From: Bifidobacteriaceae bacterium
GTDB lineage: Bacteria > Actinomycetota > Actinomycetes > Actinomycetales > WQXJ01
Reading direction: 5' to 3'
DNA: 47,162 nt
Assembly (NCBI GenBank): GCA_031268215.1
Contig: JAIRXP010000083.1
Coordinates: 1 to 47,162, forward strand
The notes beneath the pieces were generated by a model. That model ran no database searches. It had not been told where the DNA came from and saw nothing but the letters and a program-made list of their open reading frames with translations. Position 1 is the stretch's first letter. The number at the start of each line of letters is the position of its first letter. Positions 37,020-46,927 of the stretch are shown in pieces. Both the position numbers and the translations under genes were made by a program.

Positions 37020-38413
37020 TCTTGGCGGCATCAAGGGCAGCGGTGCCCCCAGCGGGCGGATCAGACGAAGCCCTGGAGGATCAGATCCAGGCGGTTTACC
37101 GAGAGATTTTGGGGCGTGCCCCAGAGCATGATTTTGAGCCGTCACTGGACCGGGTGCGGGCGGCCGTCGACCTGTTGGGTGATCCGCAGCGGACCTATCA
37201 GGTCATTCATGTGGCGGGGACTAATGGGAAGACCTCGACCGCGCGGATCGCCGAATCACTGGTCCGGGCGCATGGGCTCCGTACTGGGCTCTTGACCTCC
37301 CCCCACCTCACCTCGGTGCGGGAACGGATCGCCATTGACGGGGAACCGATCAGCCGGGCCGCCTTCCTGGACGCTTGGTCGCTGGTGGGCCCGGTGGCGG
37401 AACTGGTGGACAAGCGTTCACTCGCCGCTGGCGGTCCGCGAATGAGTTTCTTCGAGGTACTGACGGTCTTGGGGTTCGTGGCGCTGGCCGACGCACCGGT
37501 CGACATGGCCATTGTTGAAGCTGGGATGGGTGGCGTCTGGGACGCCACTAACGTGGTGGAATCTTCCGTTCAGGTAATCACGCCCATTAGCCGTGACCAT
37601 GAACAATGGTTGGGCTCATCGGTGGAAGACATTGCCCTGGAAAAGGTCGGGATCATCCGCACCCGGGCGGTCATTGGGCACCAAGGACCAGTCGCGGCCG
37701 CAGTGATCGAGGAAGCGCTGATTTCCAACGGAGCACCGGGCTACTGGTTGGGCCGGGACTTTGAGGTGCTGAGCCGCGAAGTGGCCGTGGGTGGCCAAAT
37801 GGTCCACCTGCGCGGTCTGGCCGGGGACTATGAGCCGGTGCTGCTGAGCCTATTTGGGGCTCATCAAGCTGACAATGCCGCGCTAGCGGCCGCCGCCGTC
37901 GAATTGGCTATGTCTGATGGCCTCGATCCGCTGCCAGGGGCGGCCTTCGCGGAGGGCCTGGAGACAGCGGTCTCTCCGGGGCGCCTGGAAGTGGTGCAGG
38001 TGGCGCCCACAGTCTTGGTCGACGCAGCCCACAACGTGGCTGGGGCCGAGGCACTGGCCTTAGCGATCGAAGAAACCTTCCCCTTCCCGCTGATTGGGCT
38101 GGTTGGCATTCTGGATGACAAAGACGCTGAAGCACTGTTGGGTGTGCTTGAACCAATTGTCAAACAGGTTGTCATAAGCCGTTCCACTTCCCCCCGGGCG
38201 ATCCTCCCTGAGGTCTTGGGTGGGGTGGCCCGCGAGGTCTTTGGGCCAGACCGAGTAGAGGTGGTGGACCGCCTTGATGACGCTCTGGTCAGAGCTATCG
38301 AATTGGCCCAGCTGGACGCCGGTGATTCGCCCTCGCCATTGGCCACCGGGGTGTTGGCCACCGGCAGTGTTACCCTGGCCGCCGAGGTCCGGATCCTGCT
38401 TGGCCGGGGCTGA
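37016..38413 (+). CDS. folC: Folylpolyglutamate synthase / dihydrofolate synthase
   Basis: This 465-residue protein starts at GTG overlapping ilvE by four bases. It has a Mur-ligase-type core: the P-loop HVAGTNGKTSTARIAESL, LLTSPHLTSVRERI, EAGMGGVWDATNVV, and the ligase C-domain with VLVDAAHNVAGAEAL. It adds glutamate to folates. Its presence after the branched-chain genes and before ndk is probably conserved clustering rather than a shared pathway. Confidence 0.94.
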   Translation: MILAASRAAVPPAGGSDEALEDQIQAVYREILGRAPEHDFEPSLDRVRAAVDLLGDPQRTYQVIHVAGTNGKTSTARIAESLVRAHGLRTGLLTSPHLTSVRERIAIDGEPISRAAFLDAWSLVGPVAELVDKRSLAAGGPRMSFFEVLTVLGFVALADAPVDMAIVEAGMGGVWDATNVVESSVQVITPISRDHEQWLGSSVEDIALEKVGIIRTRAVIGHQGPVAAAVIEEALISNGAPGYWLGRDFEVLSREVAVGGQMVHLRGLAGDYEPVLLSLFGAHQADNAALAAAAVELAMSDGLDPLPGAAFAEGLETAVSPGRLEVVQVAPTVLVDAAHNVAGAEALALAIEETFPFPLIGLVGILDDKDAEALLGVLEPIVKQVVISRSTSPRAILPEVLGGVAREVFGPDRVEVVDRLDDALVRAIELAQLDAGDSPSPLATGVLATGSVTLAAEVRILLGRG

Positions 38414-38489
38414 CTGGGTGTAGCTAACCGGCCGGGCGCGGACAGAGCGGGTTAGGCAAGGCCCTGTCCGGCGCCGGTAAGCTCGGACT

Positions 38490-38915
38490 ATGTCACAAAC
38501 TGAACAAGTCTTAGTGCTGGTCAAACCCGATGGCGTGGCCCGGGGTCTGGTTGGGCGGGTGATCGGGCGGGCCGAGGCGCGCGGGTACCGGTTGGTGCGA
38601 TTGGCCTTGCGGCAAGCGACGCCCGAGTTGCTGGCGACACACTACGCTGAGCACGTATCAAAGCCGTTCTATCCAGCCTTGGTTGAATACATGACCTCCG
38701 GTCCGGTCGTCGCGGTGGTGCTGGAAGGGGAGCGGGTCATTACCGCGGTCAGGACAATGGCCGGCGCGACCGATCCAGTCAACGCCGCTCCGGGCACAAT
38801 TCGCGGCGACTTTGGCCGCGACTGGGGGACTGGCGACATCCGGAATATTATGCACGCTTCGGATTCGCCTGAATCCGCGGCCCGGGAAATCGCGATCTGG
38901 TTCCCGGAGGCCTGA
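38490..38915 (+). CDS. ndk: Nucleoside diphosphate kinase
   Basis: This is a 141-residue protein of the usual length. It begins TEQVLVLVKPDGVARGLVG and has the active site NIMHASDSPESAAREI, whose histidine carries the phosphate. Family members usually read HGSDS; Ala replaces Gly here, which is unlikely to matter. It balances NTP and dNTP pools. It is convergent with smc, with 24 bp between. Confidence 0.96.
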   Translation: MSQTEQVLVLVKPDGVARGLVGRVIGRAEARGYRLVRLALRQATPELLATHYAEHVSKPFYPALVEYMTSGPVVAVVLEGERVITAVRTMAGATDPVNAAPGTIRGDFGRDWGTGDIRNIMHASDSPESAAREIAIWFPEA

Positions 38916-38939
38916 TCCCGGCGCCGCGGCGGATTAGGG

Positions 38940-41900
38940 TCAGGAGTCGCGCAAGCGTTGCGAGATGACGGCGGAGACGCCATCATCTCGCATAGTGACT
39001 CCGTAAAGGGCGTCAGCGATCTCCATTGACCGCTTCTGGTGGGTCACCATTAGAACTTGCGATCCGGCCCTCAGTTCCTCAATGATCCCGAGCAAGCGGC
39101 CCAAGTTGGTTTCATCAAGGGCGGCCTCTACTTCATCCATCACGTAGAACGGTGACGGCCGGGCCATGAAAATGGCCAGCGTGAAGGCGACCGCGACCAA
39201 GGACCGTTCGCCGCCGGACAACAGGGACAGGCGTTTGACGGCCTTGCCGGCCGGCCGCGCCTCTATGTCCACGCCTGTCGTCAGCCAATCATCTGGTGCG
39301 GTGGCGATCACTTGCCCTTCGCCGCCAGGGAAAAGCCGTGCGAACACTTTCGTGAACGCCTCCTGTGTGTCCTTGAACGCATCAGCGAAGACTTGTTCGA
39401 CGCGGGCGTCAATCTCCTTGATGACCTTCAGCAGATCAGCCCGCGAGCGCTTAATGTCATCAAGGCCAGTAGATAAGAACTTGTGCCGTTCCTCAAGGGC
39501 CGCGTACTCCTCCAAGGCCAGCGGGTTGACCCGGCCCAGGGCAGACAACTCCCGTTGGGCCCGCCGCAGCCGTTTCTCCTGTTCCTCGCGGACGTACGGA
39601 ACCGGCTCCGCCTCAGGTGCGGCTGGGTCAGGAACAGGCTGGTCAGGGCCATATTCTTGGCGCAGGTTGTCCAAGGTCAAACCAAGGTCCTCCAGCGCCT
39701 TGGACTCGATCGCTTCAAGCTTGGCCCCACTGGCGGCGCGGGCCATCTCATCGCGGTGGACCTCGTTGGTGATCTGCGCCAGCGAAGCCCGGATCTGGTC
39801 GATCTGGATGCGTAGCTGGGCCAATTCGGCCTCCCTATTAGCCCGCAGTTGTTCCAAGCGGTCTCGCTGATCGCGGGCCGCCGCAGCGGCATGCCCGGTC
39901 TGGACGGCTAGCTGCCCGGCCACTTGCTCAACCGACAATGCGACCTGGGCCTGGGCGGATCGCTGCTCGGACCGTTCCTTGGCCCGGGCCTCCGCCTGGC
40001 GTTCAGATTCAGCCGCGCGTTTGGTGGCAGCTACTCGAGTGATCAGCCCTTCCAGCCGCTGGTCCAGGGTTCGGGCCTCCAAGGTCGCCTCCGCCAGGGC
40101 CTGGCGGGCCGCTTGGGCCTGGGCTGACAGGTGGTCACGGTGCCCAGAATCAGCCGGTCCGGCTCCGTCTGGCCCGTTGGAGTCTGGCCCGTTCGGCGTC
40201 CCGTCGCCCGCCGAGGCGGCCGCCAGCTCTTCCGCCAGGGCGGCCAACGCCGATTCGTCTCCGGCCAGGGCAATGTTCGCTTCATCAAGACGCCGTCCAA
40301 CCTTGAGCGCCAGCTCTTGCTGCGAGCCGACGGTGGCCGTCAAGTGGCCTAGGCGGTCTGCCACCGCGGCGTGTTTGGCGTCCGATTGGCTCAGCGCCTC
40401 CATCGAAGCGGCGACCGCCTGTTCGGCCTCGGCCAGGCGGGCCGAGGCCGCTTTCAGCTCAAAGACAGCCGTTTCCAGCGTGGCCTGGGCGCGGGCGATA
40501 GAAGCTTCAGCTTCACCATGCGCGGCAGCTAGTTCAATTGGGCTCTGGCCGGCGGGTGAACCACCGATGGCGAAGTGCGCGCTGAGCGAGTCGCCGTCCC
40601 GGGTGACGGCGGTCAAAGCCGGATTGGCAGCTACCACCTGTTGGGCCTCAGCCAGATTCTCCGTCAGAACGGTCCGGCCAAGCAAGCCATCCAAAGCGGA
40701 CGCGATGGCCGGATCCGTGGCGCTGACTGCGCTCAAGGCCGAGCGTCCGGCCGGCGCCGGCGCGGACGCTCGGCCGGACGCTGGCCCAGCGTCGAACTGA
40801 TCGCCGGATTCGCTATCTGCTGGGCCGTCCCGCCCAATCACCAACGCTGCTTGGCCCAGGTCCTCCTGACGGGCCAGACGCAGGGCGTCGACAGCCGGGC
40901 CAGTCCCAACCACGGCCAGCGCGCCGGCAGCCCGGCCCAGAGCGGCCGCGACAGCGGTCTCCCAGCCTTTGTCCACCTTGGCCAGCCCAGCCAACGCACC
41001 CAGAGTTGGAACCCTCAGGGCCAGAGCGCCGGAACCGTCCTTCGCGGCCATCGCTAAAGTCAGTGCGTCGCGCGCCGCGCTGGCGGCGGCCAAATCAGCC
41101 CGCGCGGCGGATTGGCGTTCATTAATCTGAGCCAGCTCCACCTTGGCGCCGTCCAATTCAGCGGTAGCCGATTCATGATCGTGATTGAGTCTCGCCTCGC
41201 CGTCCTCAACCCCGGCGATCCGCTGCTCCAGAACCGTGAATTCCTGTTCGGCCTCAGCGCGGGCGGCCTCAGCGGCCTCCAATTGTTCAGACAGATGAGC
41301 TATTTCCGTCAGCCGCCCCTCCACCCGCGAGCGGGCAGTCGCCACCTTGCCGCTCAGCGTAGCCAGAGACTCACGGCGATCTGCGGCGGCCCGGAGAGCG
41401 GCTGCATAGCGCTCATCCTCCGCACGGAACGCCTGATCAGCCACCTGCGAAAGGTTCCTGGCAGCGGACAAGGCGGCTTCGGCATCGGCCAATTGTCGCT
41501 CAACTTCAGCCCGCTCCGTCTCCAGTCGGGTGGCCAAAGCCTCCAGGCCTTCGGTCGAACCGGCCCCGGTCAGTCCAGCGGCCGGCAGATGGAACTCGCC
41601 CTGCCCTAGCAGCCGGGCGCGCTCCGCAGCCAGGTTGCGGGTGCCCCGGACTTTCTCCGCTAAGGCGGCCAGGCGGAAGTACACTTCTGACGCCTTGGAC
41701 AATTCGGGCACGGCCAAAGCTGCCGCGCCTTCCAATTCGACCAGGCGGTTCTGCGCCTGGGCCAACGCATCTTGGAGTTCGGCGCGGCGTTCCCCCAGAG
41801 CTGTCTCATCCGCCGCCTCAGCGGCCAGGGCGCTTTCTAAGGTGGCAGCGTCATCGGCCAGGAGACGGGCTTGGGAGTCACGGACAGCGATCTGGATTGA

Positions 41901-42548
41901 TTGAGCCCGGCGGGCGACGTCGGCCTGTTTGGCCAGCGGTCCTAGCTGGCGCCGAATCTCGGTGGTCAAATCCTGCAAACGGGTCAGATTGGCCTGAGCC
42001 GAATCCAGTTTGCGTAACGCCCGTTCCTTACGTTTGCGGTGCTTGAGTACGCCAGCGGCCTCTTCGATGAACCCGCGGCGCTCATCCGGGCTGGCGGTAA
42101 GCACGTCATCAAGATGACCCTGGCCCACAATGACATGCATCTCGCGGCCCAGGCCGGTGTCAGAAAGCAACTCTTGGATGTCAAGCAGGCGGCAAGACGA
42201 TCCATTGATGGCATACTCCGAACCGCCGTTGCGGAACAGCGTCCGGGAGATCGTCACTTCGGTGTACTCGATCGGCAAAGCGCCATCAGTGTTGTCGATC
42301 GTCAGCCGGACCTCGGCGCGGCCCAAAGCCGGCCGTGAACGAGTGCCAGCGAAGATGACATCTTCCATCTTCCCGCCGCGCAGCGTCTTGGCGCCCTGTT
42401 CGCCCATCACCCAGGCCAAGGCGTCCACCACGTTCGACTTGCCGGAGCCGTTGGGGCCCACCACACAGGTGATGCCCGGTTCAAATGCCAGACGCGTCGT
42501 CGAAGCGAAGGACTTGAAGCCCCGCAAAGTCAACGTCTTGAGGTACAC
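38940..42548 (-). CDS. smc: Chromosome segregation SMC ATPase
   Basis: This 1202-residue protein starts MYLKTLTLRGFKSFA. Walker A is GPNGSGKSN (about 32-40). Long coiled coils run about 165-500 and 670-1000, and the hinge lies about 505-660, with a low-complexity Ala/Gly/Pro-rich insertion at about 585-600. The C-terminal head has the signature LSGGERSLVAVAF and Walker B FYVMDEVEAALD. SMC organises and segregates the chromosome with ScpA/ScpB. It is the last gene of a minus-strand run after glnD, from which 149 bp separate it; this gap holds no gene. The usual neighbour ftsY is not found next to it. Confidence 0.96.
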   Translation of the reverse strand: MYLKTLTLRGFKSFASTTRLAFEPGITCVVGPNGSGKSNVVDALAWVMGEQGAKTLRGGKMEDVIFAGTRSRPALGRAEVRLTIDNTDGALPIEYTEVTISRTLFRNGGSEYAINGSSCRLLDIQELLSDTGLGREMHVIVGQGHLDDVLTASPDERRGFIEEAAGVLKHRKRKERALRKLDSAQANLTRLQDLTTEIRRQLGPLAKQADVARRAQSIQIAVRDSQARLLADDAATLESALAAEAADETALGERRAELQDALAQAQNRLVELEGAAALAVPELSKASEVYFRLAALAEKVRGTRNLAAERARLLGQGEFHLPAAGLTGAGSTEGLEALATRLETERAEVERQLADAEAALSAARNLSQVADQAFRAEDERYAAALRAAADRRESLATLSGKVATARSRVEGRLTEIAHLSEQLEAAEAARAEAEQEFTVLEQRIAGVEDGEARLNHDHESATAELDGAKVELAQINERQSAARADLAAASAARDALTLAMAAKDGSGALALRVPTLGALAGLAKVDKGWETAVAAALGRAAGALAVVGTGPAVDALRLARQEDLGQAALVIGRDGPADSESGDQFDAGPASGRASAPAPAGRSALSAVSATDPAIASALDGLLGRTVLTENLAEAQQVVAANPALTAVTRDGDSLSAHFAIGGSPAGQSPIELAAAHGEAEASIARAQATLETAVFELKAASARLAEAEQAVAASMEALSQSDAKHAAVADRLGHLTATVGSQQELALKVGRRLDEANIALAGDESALAALAEELAAASAGDGTPNGPDSNGPDGAGPADSGHRDHLSAQAQAARQALAEATLEARTLDQRLEGLITRVAATKRAAESERQAEARAKERSEQRSAQAQVALSVEQVAGQLAVQTGHAAAAARDQRDRLEQLRANREAELAQLRIQIDQIRASLAQITNEVHRDEMARAASGAKLEAIESKALEDLGLTLDNLRQEYGPDQPVPDPAAPEAEPVPYVREEQEKRLRRAQRELSALGRVNPLALEEYAALEERHKFLSTGLDDIKRSRADLLKVIKEIDARVEQVFADAFKDTQEAFTKVFARLFPGGEGQVIATAPDDWLTTGVDIEARPAGKAVKRLSLLSGGERSLVAVAFTLAIFMARPSPFYVMDEVEAALDETNLGRLLGIIEELRAGSQVLMVTHQKRSMEIADALYGVTMRDDGVSAVISQRLRDS

Positions 42549-42697
42549 GGTTTTATAGCCTATCCGGGGCGCGGGGTGGCTCTGTCCCTCCTCGATGCCG
42601 CCAGCATCCCTTTTCGTGTTCTACCAGGTCAGCGAGCCAAGGGCTAGGTTGGGCCAATCGCTGCGGGTTTGCTGGTGGCGAGCTTCCTGGCTGCAAC

Positions 42698-44497
42698 TCA
42701 AAGCGGCGGGCCCTGAGCCAGGCCTTGGACTTGGGCCAGCCGGGCGCGGGTCGCGGCGACCAGTTGCCGGATCAGTGAGGCCCGCAGCTTGGTCCAGGCT
42801 TTGGGGCCGGTGGCGCGGGCATCCGCCTCGGTCAGGGCCGCCAGCCCATCCAGCAGGTCAAGCCTGTGGCCAACGGCGCTGGCTAGGTGTTCCTGAGTGG
42901 CGCTCGCGGCCGGATCGCAGCTAGTCGCCAACTCCGCCAGAGTCAGATGGTGGCGGATCAAGGTAACTATGAAATCCACTTCCTCGGCCGCATATCCCAA
43001 ATGGGCGGCCAATGGCCGCGCCAGGAGCGCTCCCAGTCCAGCGTGGTCGCGTTCACCAGGGCGCTTGCCCAGATCATGGAACAACGTCGCTACAGCCACC
43101 AGGTCCGGTGGGGCCGTGCCCAAATCCAAGCCGGCCAGCCTAGCCGCCGCCTCAACCTGGTGGCGGTCAACGGTGTAGCGGTGAAGGGGATTGCGCTGTA
43201 TCAGATTCCTGACGGGCGCCCACTGAGGCCACAAACGGACAATCAGGCCGGCCTGGTCCAGGGCCTCCCATGTGGCGATGATCGGGAGCCCTTCGGCCAA
43301 GAAAGCGGCCAATTCCTGGCGGGCCGCCAGTGGCCAAGGGTCAGGCAAGGGCGGGCAACGACGCAAGCTCAAGACCGTCAACGGCTCGAACGCCAGGCCT
43401 GTTTGGGCCGCTACTCGCGCCGCCCGCAAAGGGAGCACCGGATCTTCTTCCGGTGCCGGCCCGGCGCCAAGAACAATCTCGCCGTTGAACTCCGCCAAGC
43501 CCTGGGCCAGCGGCGCGAGCCTGGGCCCTTGCCGCCGGCCCCGCACAATGACGGCAGGGCTGGTGTGTGATCCCGGCAGGTTTCCCGTCGCCCGGCGGAT
43601 CGTGGTGTCTAAGGCGTATGCCACGGTCCGCCCGGCCCGGGCCAGGTTCGTCAGAAGCTGATCGGCCGTCAAGTACGGGTCCAGCGCTCGCGCCGCCGAA
43701 TCCTGGTCCGCCATCAACAGCAAGCTGGTACCCCGGTGGGCGGCCAGGTGGACGGCATCGCGCACGTCCAGCAGGTATTCGCGGGCCTCGTCAAAACCTA
43801 GTTCGCGGCGCGGTCTCTCAGCCAGCCAAGAGGCCACCACCGCGTCAAGGGTAACGGTGTCACGCGTTCCGCCTCGGGCCTCCTTCAAGTCCGGTTCAAG
43901 ACGGTATGCCAAGTGTCCAAACGCGCTCTCGCGTCGCGCCACGGAACTGGACAGGTCCGTCAGGCGCCGCCGCGCGGCCGCCCGCCAGTCCCCGAGCACC
44001 GCCGATGCCGCCCGTCCGGCCAACCCCTCATCTCCGGCCAGGTGCCTTAAGGACAACAGGCCGGTAGCGGCCGGCAGGTCCGATGACGCCACACGGCGGC
44101 ATTCCGCCAGGGAACGGAAGGACTGGTCTAAGTCAAACCCGGCATCCCAGATTTCATACCACAGGGCCTGGGCGAACCGCTTCCTGTGATCCGCGCTCCA
44201 GCTACGGCCTTCGTAGACCACCACCAAGTCCAGGTCTGACATTGGCCCAAGTTCACTCCGGCCCAAAGATCCGACCCCGCCGAGTGCCACCGGCCCGGGT
44301 GGCGGTCCAGCTTCCCGGACAGCGCCTGCCCAGAGGCGGACCAGAGCGGAACGCACCAACTCGGTCCTGGCCAAGCGCCCTTGGCGCCGCAGTGCCCACC
44401 AGGCCGGAGCTAACGGCCCTTGGCCCTTGCGCGCCAAGGCGAGGTCCCGGAAGGTGACCCCGCCTTCCGGGATCTCGCCTTCCGGGACCTCCGGCAA
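42698..44497 (-). CDS. glnD: PII nucleotidyltransferase/uridylyl-removing enzyme, short form
   Basis: This is a 599-residue protein. The N-terminal nucleotidyltransferase has GGVGSLGRSELGPMSDLDLVVVYEG (the GS...D.D motif) near 90-115. The helical linker contains RLEPDLKEARGGTRD, typical of GlnD. An HD domain follows at about 440-560 (HRYTVDRHQVEAA, LFHDLGKRPGERDH, RHHLTLAELAT). The protein then ends, so the two C-terminal ACT domains that sense glutamine in GlnD of about 800-900 residues are absent. Nothing in the 149 bp after the stop looks like a detached ACT domain. It is co-transcribed with glnK and amtB. Confidence 0.9.
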   Translation of the reverse strand: MPEVPEGEIPEGGVTFRDLALARKGQGPLAPAWWALRRQGRLARTELVRSALVRLWAGAVREAGPPPGPVALGGVGSLGRSELGPMSDLDLVVVYEGRSWSADHRKRFAQALWYEIWDAGFDLDQSFRSLAECRRVASSDLPAATGLLSLRHLAGDEGLAGRAASAVLGDWRAAARRRLTDLSSSVARRESAFGHLAYRLEPDLKEARGGTRDTVTLDAVVASWLAERPRRELGFDEAREYLLDVRDAVHLAAHRGTSLLLMADQDSAARALDPYLTADQLLTNLARAGRTVAYALDTTIRRATGNLPGSHTSPAVIVRGRRQGPRLAPLAQGLAEFNGEIVLGAGPAPEEDPVLPLRAARVAAQTGLAFEPLTVLSLRRCPPLPDPWPLAARQELAAFLAEGLPIIATWEALDQAGLIVRLWPQWAPVRNLIQRNPLHRYTVDRHQVEAAARLAGLDLGTAPPDLVAVATLFHDLGKRPGERDHAGLGALLARPLAAHLGYAAEEVDFIVTLIRHHLTLAELATSCDPAASATQEHLASAVGHRLDLLDGLAALTEADARATGPKAWTKLRASLIRQLVAATRARLAQVQGLAQGPPL

Positions 44498-44520
44498 TGG
44501 CGCGCTAGGCGCCGGTCCGT

Positions 44521-44865
<345 letters not shown>

Positions 44866-44883
44866 TTACCTTTCGGACGCCGG

Positions 44884-46215
44884 TCAGCTATTGAACCGGC
44901 CGGAAGTGATGGTTTCATAGGCGGTCTCGCCGTGTTCGGCCAGGTCAATGCCAGAAACCTCGTCGGCTTCACCGACCCGCCAACCAATAGTGACCTTGAT
45001 CAGCAAGCCAAGAATGAGTGTGATGGCTCCAGAATAGAGGACCGCGAACACCGCTGCTGCTATCTGGGCGAATAGCTGCGCGAAGCCGCCGCCATAGAAC
45101 AGCCCGGCCTGGGCTCCATCCCAAAGGTTAGATTCGGTCGCGAAGAAGCCAATCAGCACTGTGCCAACCAGGCCACCCACTAAGTGAACGCCAACCACAT
45201 CAAGCGAATCGTCATAACCCAGCTTGTACTTCAGGCCAACGGCCAAGGCACAAGCCACGCCCGCGATCAGTCCAATCGCTATGGAGCCCAGCGGTGAGAC
45301 AAAGCCCGCTCCCGGTGTGATAGCGACTAGGCCGGCCACCACGCCCGAAGCCACACCCACAGAAGTCGGCTTGCCGTCCTTGATTCTCTCCGTTGCGGCC
45401 CAACCCATTGATGCGGCCGCCGTCGCTACGAAAGTGTTCACCCAGGCCAGGCCGGCCTGGTCATTGGCGGCCCCGGCCGAACCAGCGTTGAAACCGAACC
45501 ACCCTATCCACAGCAGGGCGGCGCCAAGCATGACGAACGGGACGTTGTGGGGTCGCATTGGTGTCTTGCCAAAACCATGCCGTGGGCCAATCACCAACGC
45601 CAGAACCAGACCGGCTATACCAGCGTTGATATGCACCACCGTGCCGCCGGCGAAGTCCAGCGGGGTCGCGAACGTCTGGGCTACCCAGCCATCACCAGCC
45701 AGCATCCCGCCGCCCCACACCATGTGACAGAGTGGGAAATAGACGAGCGTAGCGAACAGGCCCGTGAACAACAGCCAGGGCCCAAAACGAACGCGATCCG
45801 CTAAAGCACCGGAAATGAGCGCTACCGTGATGACCGCGAAGGTCGCCTGGAATCCCACCCACACCCAGGCCGGAACGCCACTGCCCGCCAGAACGTTGGT
45901 TGGATCGTCAATAGCTAAGTTGGTCAGCCCGAACCTTTCTGTTGGATCTCCAAAGAGCCCAAGAATGTCGCTCCCAAAGGACATCGAATAGCCCCACAGG
46001 ACCCACAGGACCCCAACCACTCCAGCCGTGCCGAAACTCAGCATCATCATGTTGAGAACCGACTTGGTTCTGACCAACCCGCCATAGAAGAAAGCCAGCG
46101 CGGGCACTGTCATCAACAGCACCAGTGTGGCGGAGGCCAGAATCCAGGCGGTGTTTCCGGTGTCGAGCGGGAAGTCTTCTGTACTGACCGCTAGCAACAC
46201 TTCATTGCACACCAT
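44884..46215 (-). CDS. amtB: Ammonium transporter
   Basis: This is a 443-residue membrane protein with eleven to twelve segments and a strong AAAGGAGGG site before the ATG. It has ALAFFYGGLVRTKSVLNMMM at the start, DFAGGTVVHINAGIAGLVLAL (first pore histidine) and the late DVVGVHLVGGLVGTVLIG (second histidine). It conducts ammonium across the membrane and heads the amtB-glnK-glnD operon. The hydrophobic N-terminus fits a membrane start without a cleaved signal. Confidence 0.95.
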   Translation of the reverse strand: MVCNEVLLAVSTEDFPLDTGNTAWILASATLVLLMTVPALAFFYGGLVRTKSVLNMMMLSFGTAGVVGVLWVLWGYSMSFGSDILGLFGDPTERFGLTNLAIDDPTNVLAGSGVPAWVWVGFQATFAVITVALISGALADRVRFGPWLLFTGLFATLVYFPLCHMVWGGGMLAGDGWVAQTFATPLDFAGGTVVHINAGIAGLVLALVIGPRHGFGKTPMRPHNVPFVMLGAALLWIGWFGFNAGSAGAANDQAGLAWVNTFVATAAASMGWAATERIKDGKPTSVGVASGVVAGLVAITPGAGFVSPLGSIAIGLIAGVACALAVGLKYKLGYDDSLDVVGVHLVGGLVGTVLIGFFATESNLWDGAQAGLFYGGGFAQLFAQIAAAVFAVLYSGAITLILGLLIKVTIGWRVGEADEVSGIDLAEHGETAYETITSGRFNS

Positions 46216-46233
46216 GTCCCTCCTTTGTAAATA

Positions 46234-46250
46234 GGGATTTGTTTTATCCC
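46234..46250 (-). promoter_or_regulatory. Inverted repeat upstream of amtB
   Basis: GGGAT-TTGTTTT-ATCCC lies 19 bp before the amtB start codon, in an AT-rich patch unlike its surroundings. It may be an operator for a nitrogen regulator or part of the promoter. The match to AmtR or GlnR consensus is not evident. The remaining 46251-46470 hold no gene that I can support. Confidence 0.35.
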
Positions 46251-46474
46251 ATAAGCATGCGCGCTTCGAGTTTCCGGCTGGCGCCCTGGCGTGTTACGCC
46301 GGCGTGACGGCTGGGCGGATCAGGTAAACGTTGTGTTGCGCGGCCGCTTGGTCCAGCCAGGCCGCTGGGGGGTCGGAGGCGGTCCCCGTGCCGGCGCCCG
46401 CCCGGCGCCCGCCGCCTCACCCCGCGAGTGTCGCGCTTGAGGCTTGGTTGTCCGGGTTTATCGCCGTTTAGTGT

Positions 46475-46504
46475 GGGGAGGCGACGCATTGGCGTCGCCT
46501 CCCC
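46475..46504 (+). terminator. Perfect 13-bp hairpin beside the CRISPR-like array
   Basis: GGGGAGGCGACGC (46475-46487) pairs without mismatch to GCGTCGCCTCCCC (46492-46504) around ATTG, and is followed by TTT. It sits 4 bp from the first repeat. On the plus strand it resembles an intrinsic terminator. For an array transcribed on the minus strand it would lie just past the last repeat and could end the crRNA precursor. Confidence 0.6.
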
Positions 46505-46508
46505 TTTG

Positions 46509-46693
46509 CTGTTAATCCCCGTAGCTGGAGTAGCTAGTTTCTTACGACCTCGTCAAGTCAGCGCCAGCTATCATCAAAGCGTATCAATCCCCGTAACTGG
46601 AGTAGCTGGTTTCTTATCGTCTGCGGCGAGAGAGCCGTCCGCTTTGCTGTGTCAGGTATCAATCCCCGTAACTGGAGTAGCTGGTTTCTTATC
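46509..46693 (-). CRISPR. Minimal CRISPR-like array, three repeats and two spacers
   Basis: Two identical 38-base repeats lie at 46581-46618 and 46656-46693, and a degenerate copy at 46509-46546. On the plus strand they share the core AATCCCCGTAACTGGAGTAG and end CTGGTTTCTTA. The two intervals between are 34 and 37 bases and unrelated in sequence. On the minus strand the repeat ends GGGGATTGATAC, like the ATTGAAAC-type 5' handle of many type I and III repeats. The degenerate copy at the low-coordinate end would then be the leader-distal one, so the leader should lie to the right of 46693. No cas gene is in the window. Confidence 0.75.
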
Positions 46694-46927
46694 CTACCCC
46701 GGATTTGGGCCTCCTGACAAGGCATTTTTGCGGGTCCCGCGCACACTTGGGGCTTCTGGTCGCCTCGCACCGGTTCGCGCCGCGCCCATTCTTGGGAGTT
46801 TGCGCTGGTCAGGGGCCATGCACACTTCAGGCCCATTCGGACCACCTGGGTTGACCCTTTCCGTGGCGGCGGAGCGGCCCGAAGGCGGCGGGCCGCGCAG
46901 GGGTTCCGGAGGGGTTCAACGGGGGAT
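46694..46927. other. Non-coding stretch, possible CRISPR leader
   Basis: These 234 bases lie between the array and the short WXG-type ORF. They are GC-rich and show no gene that I can support. If the array is transcribed on the minus strand, the leader and promoter should be here, although an AT-rich leader is not obvious. Confidence 0.3.

Noticed and set aside
39166..41904. Several long plus-strand frames opposite smc
   Set aside because: They are Ala/Ser/Arg-rich shadows of the high-GC coiled-coil gene, without start signals or motifs.
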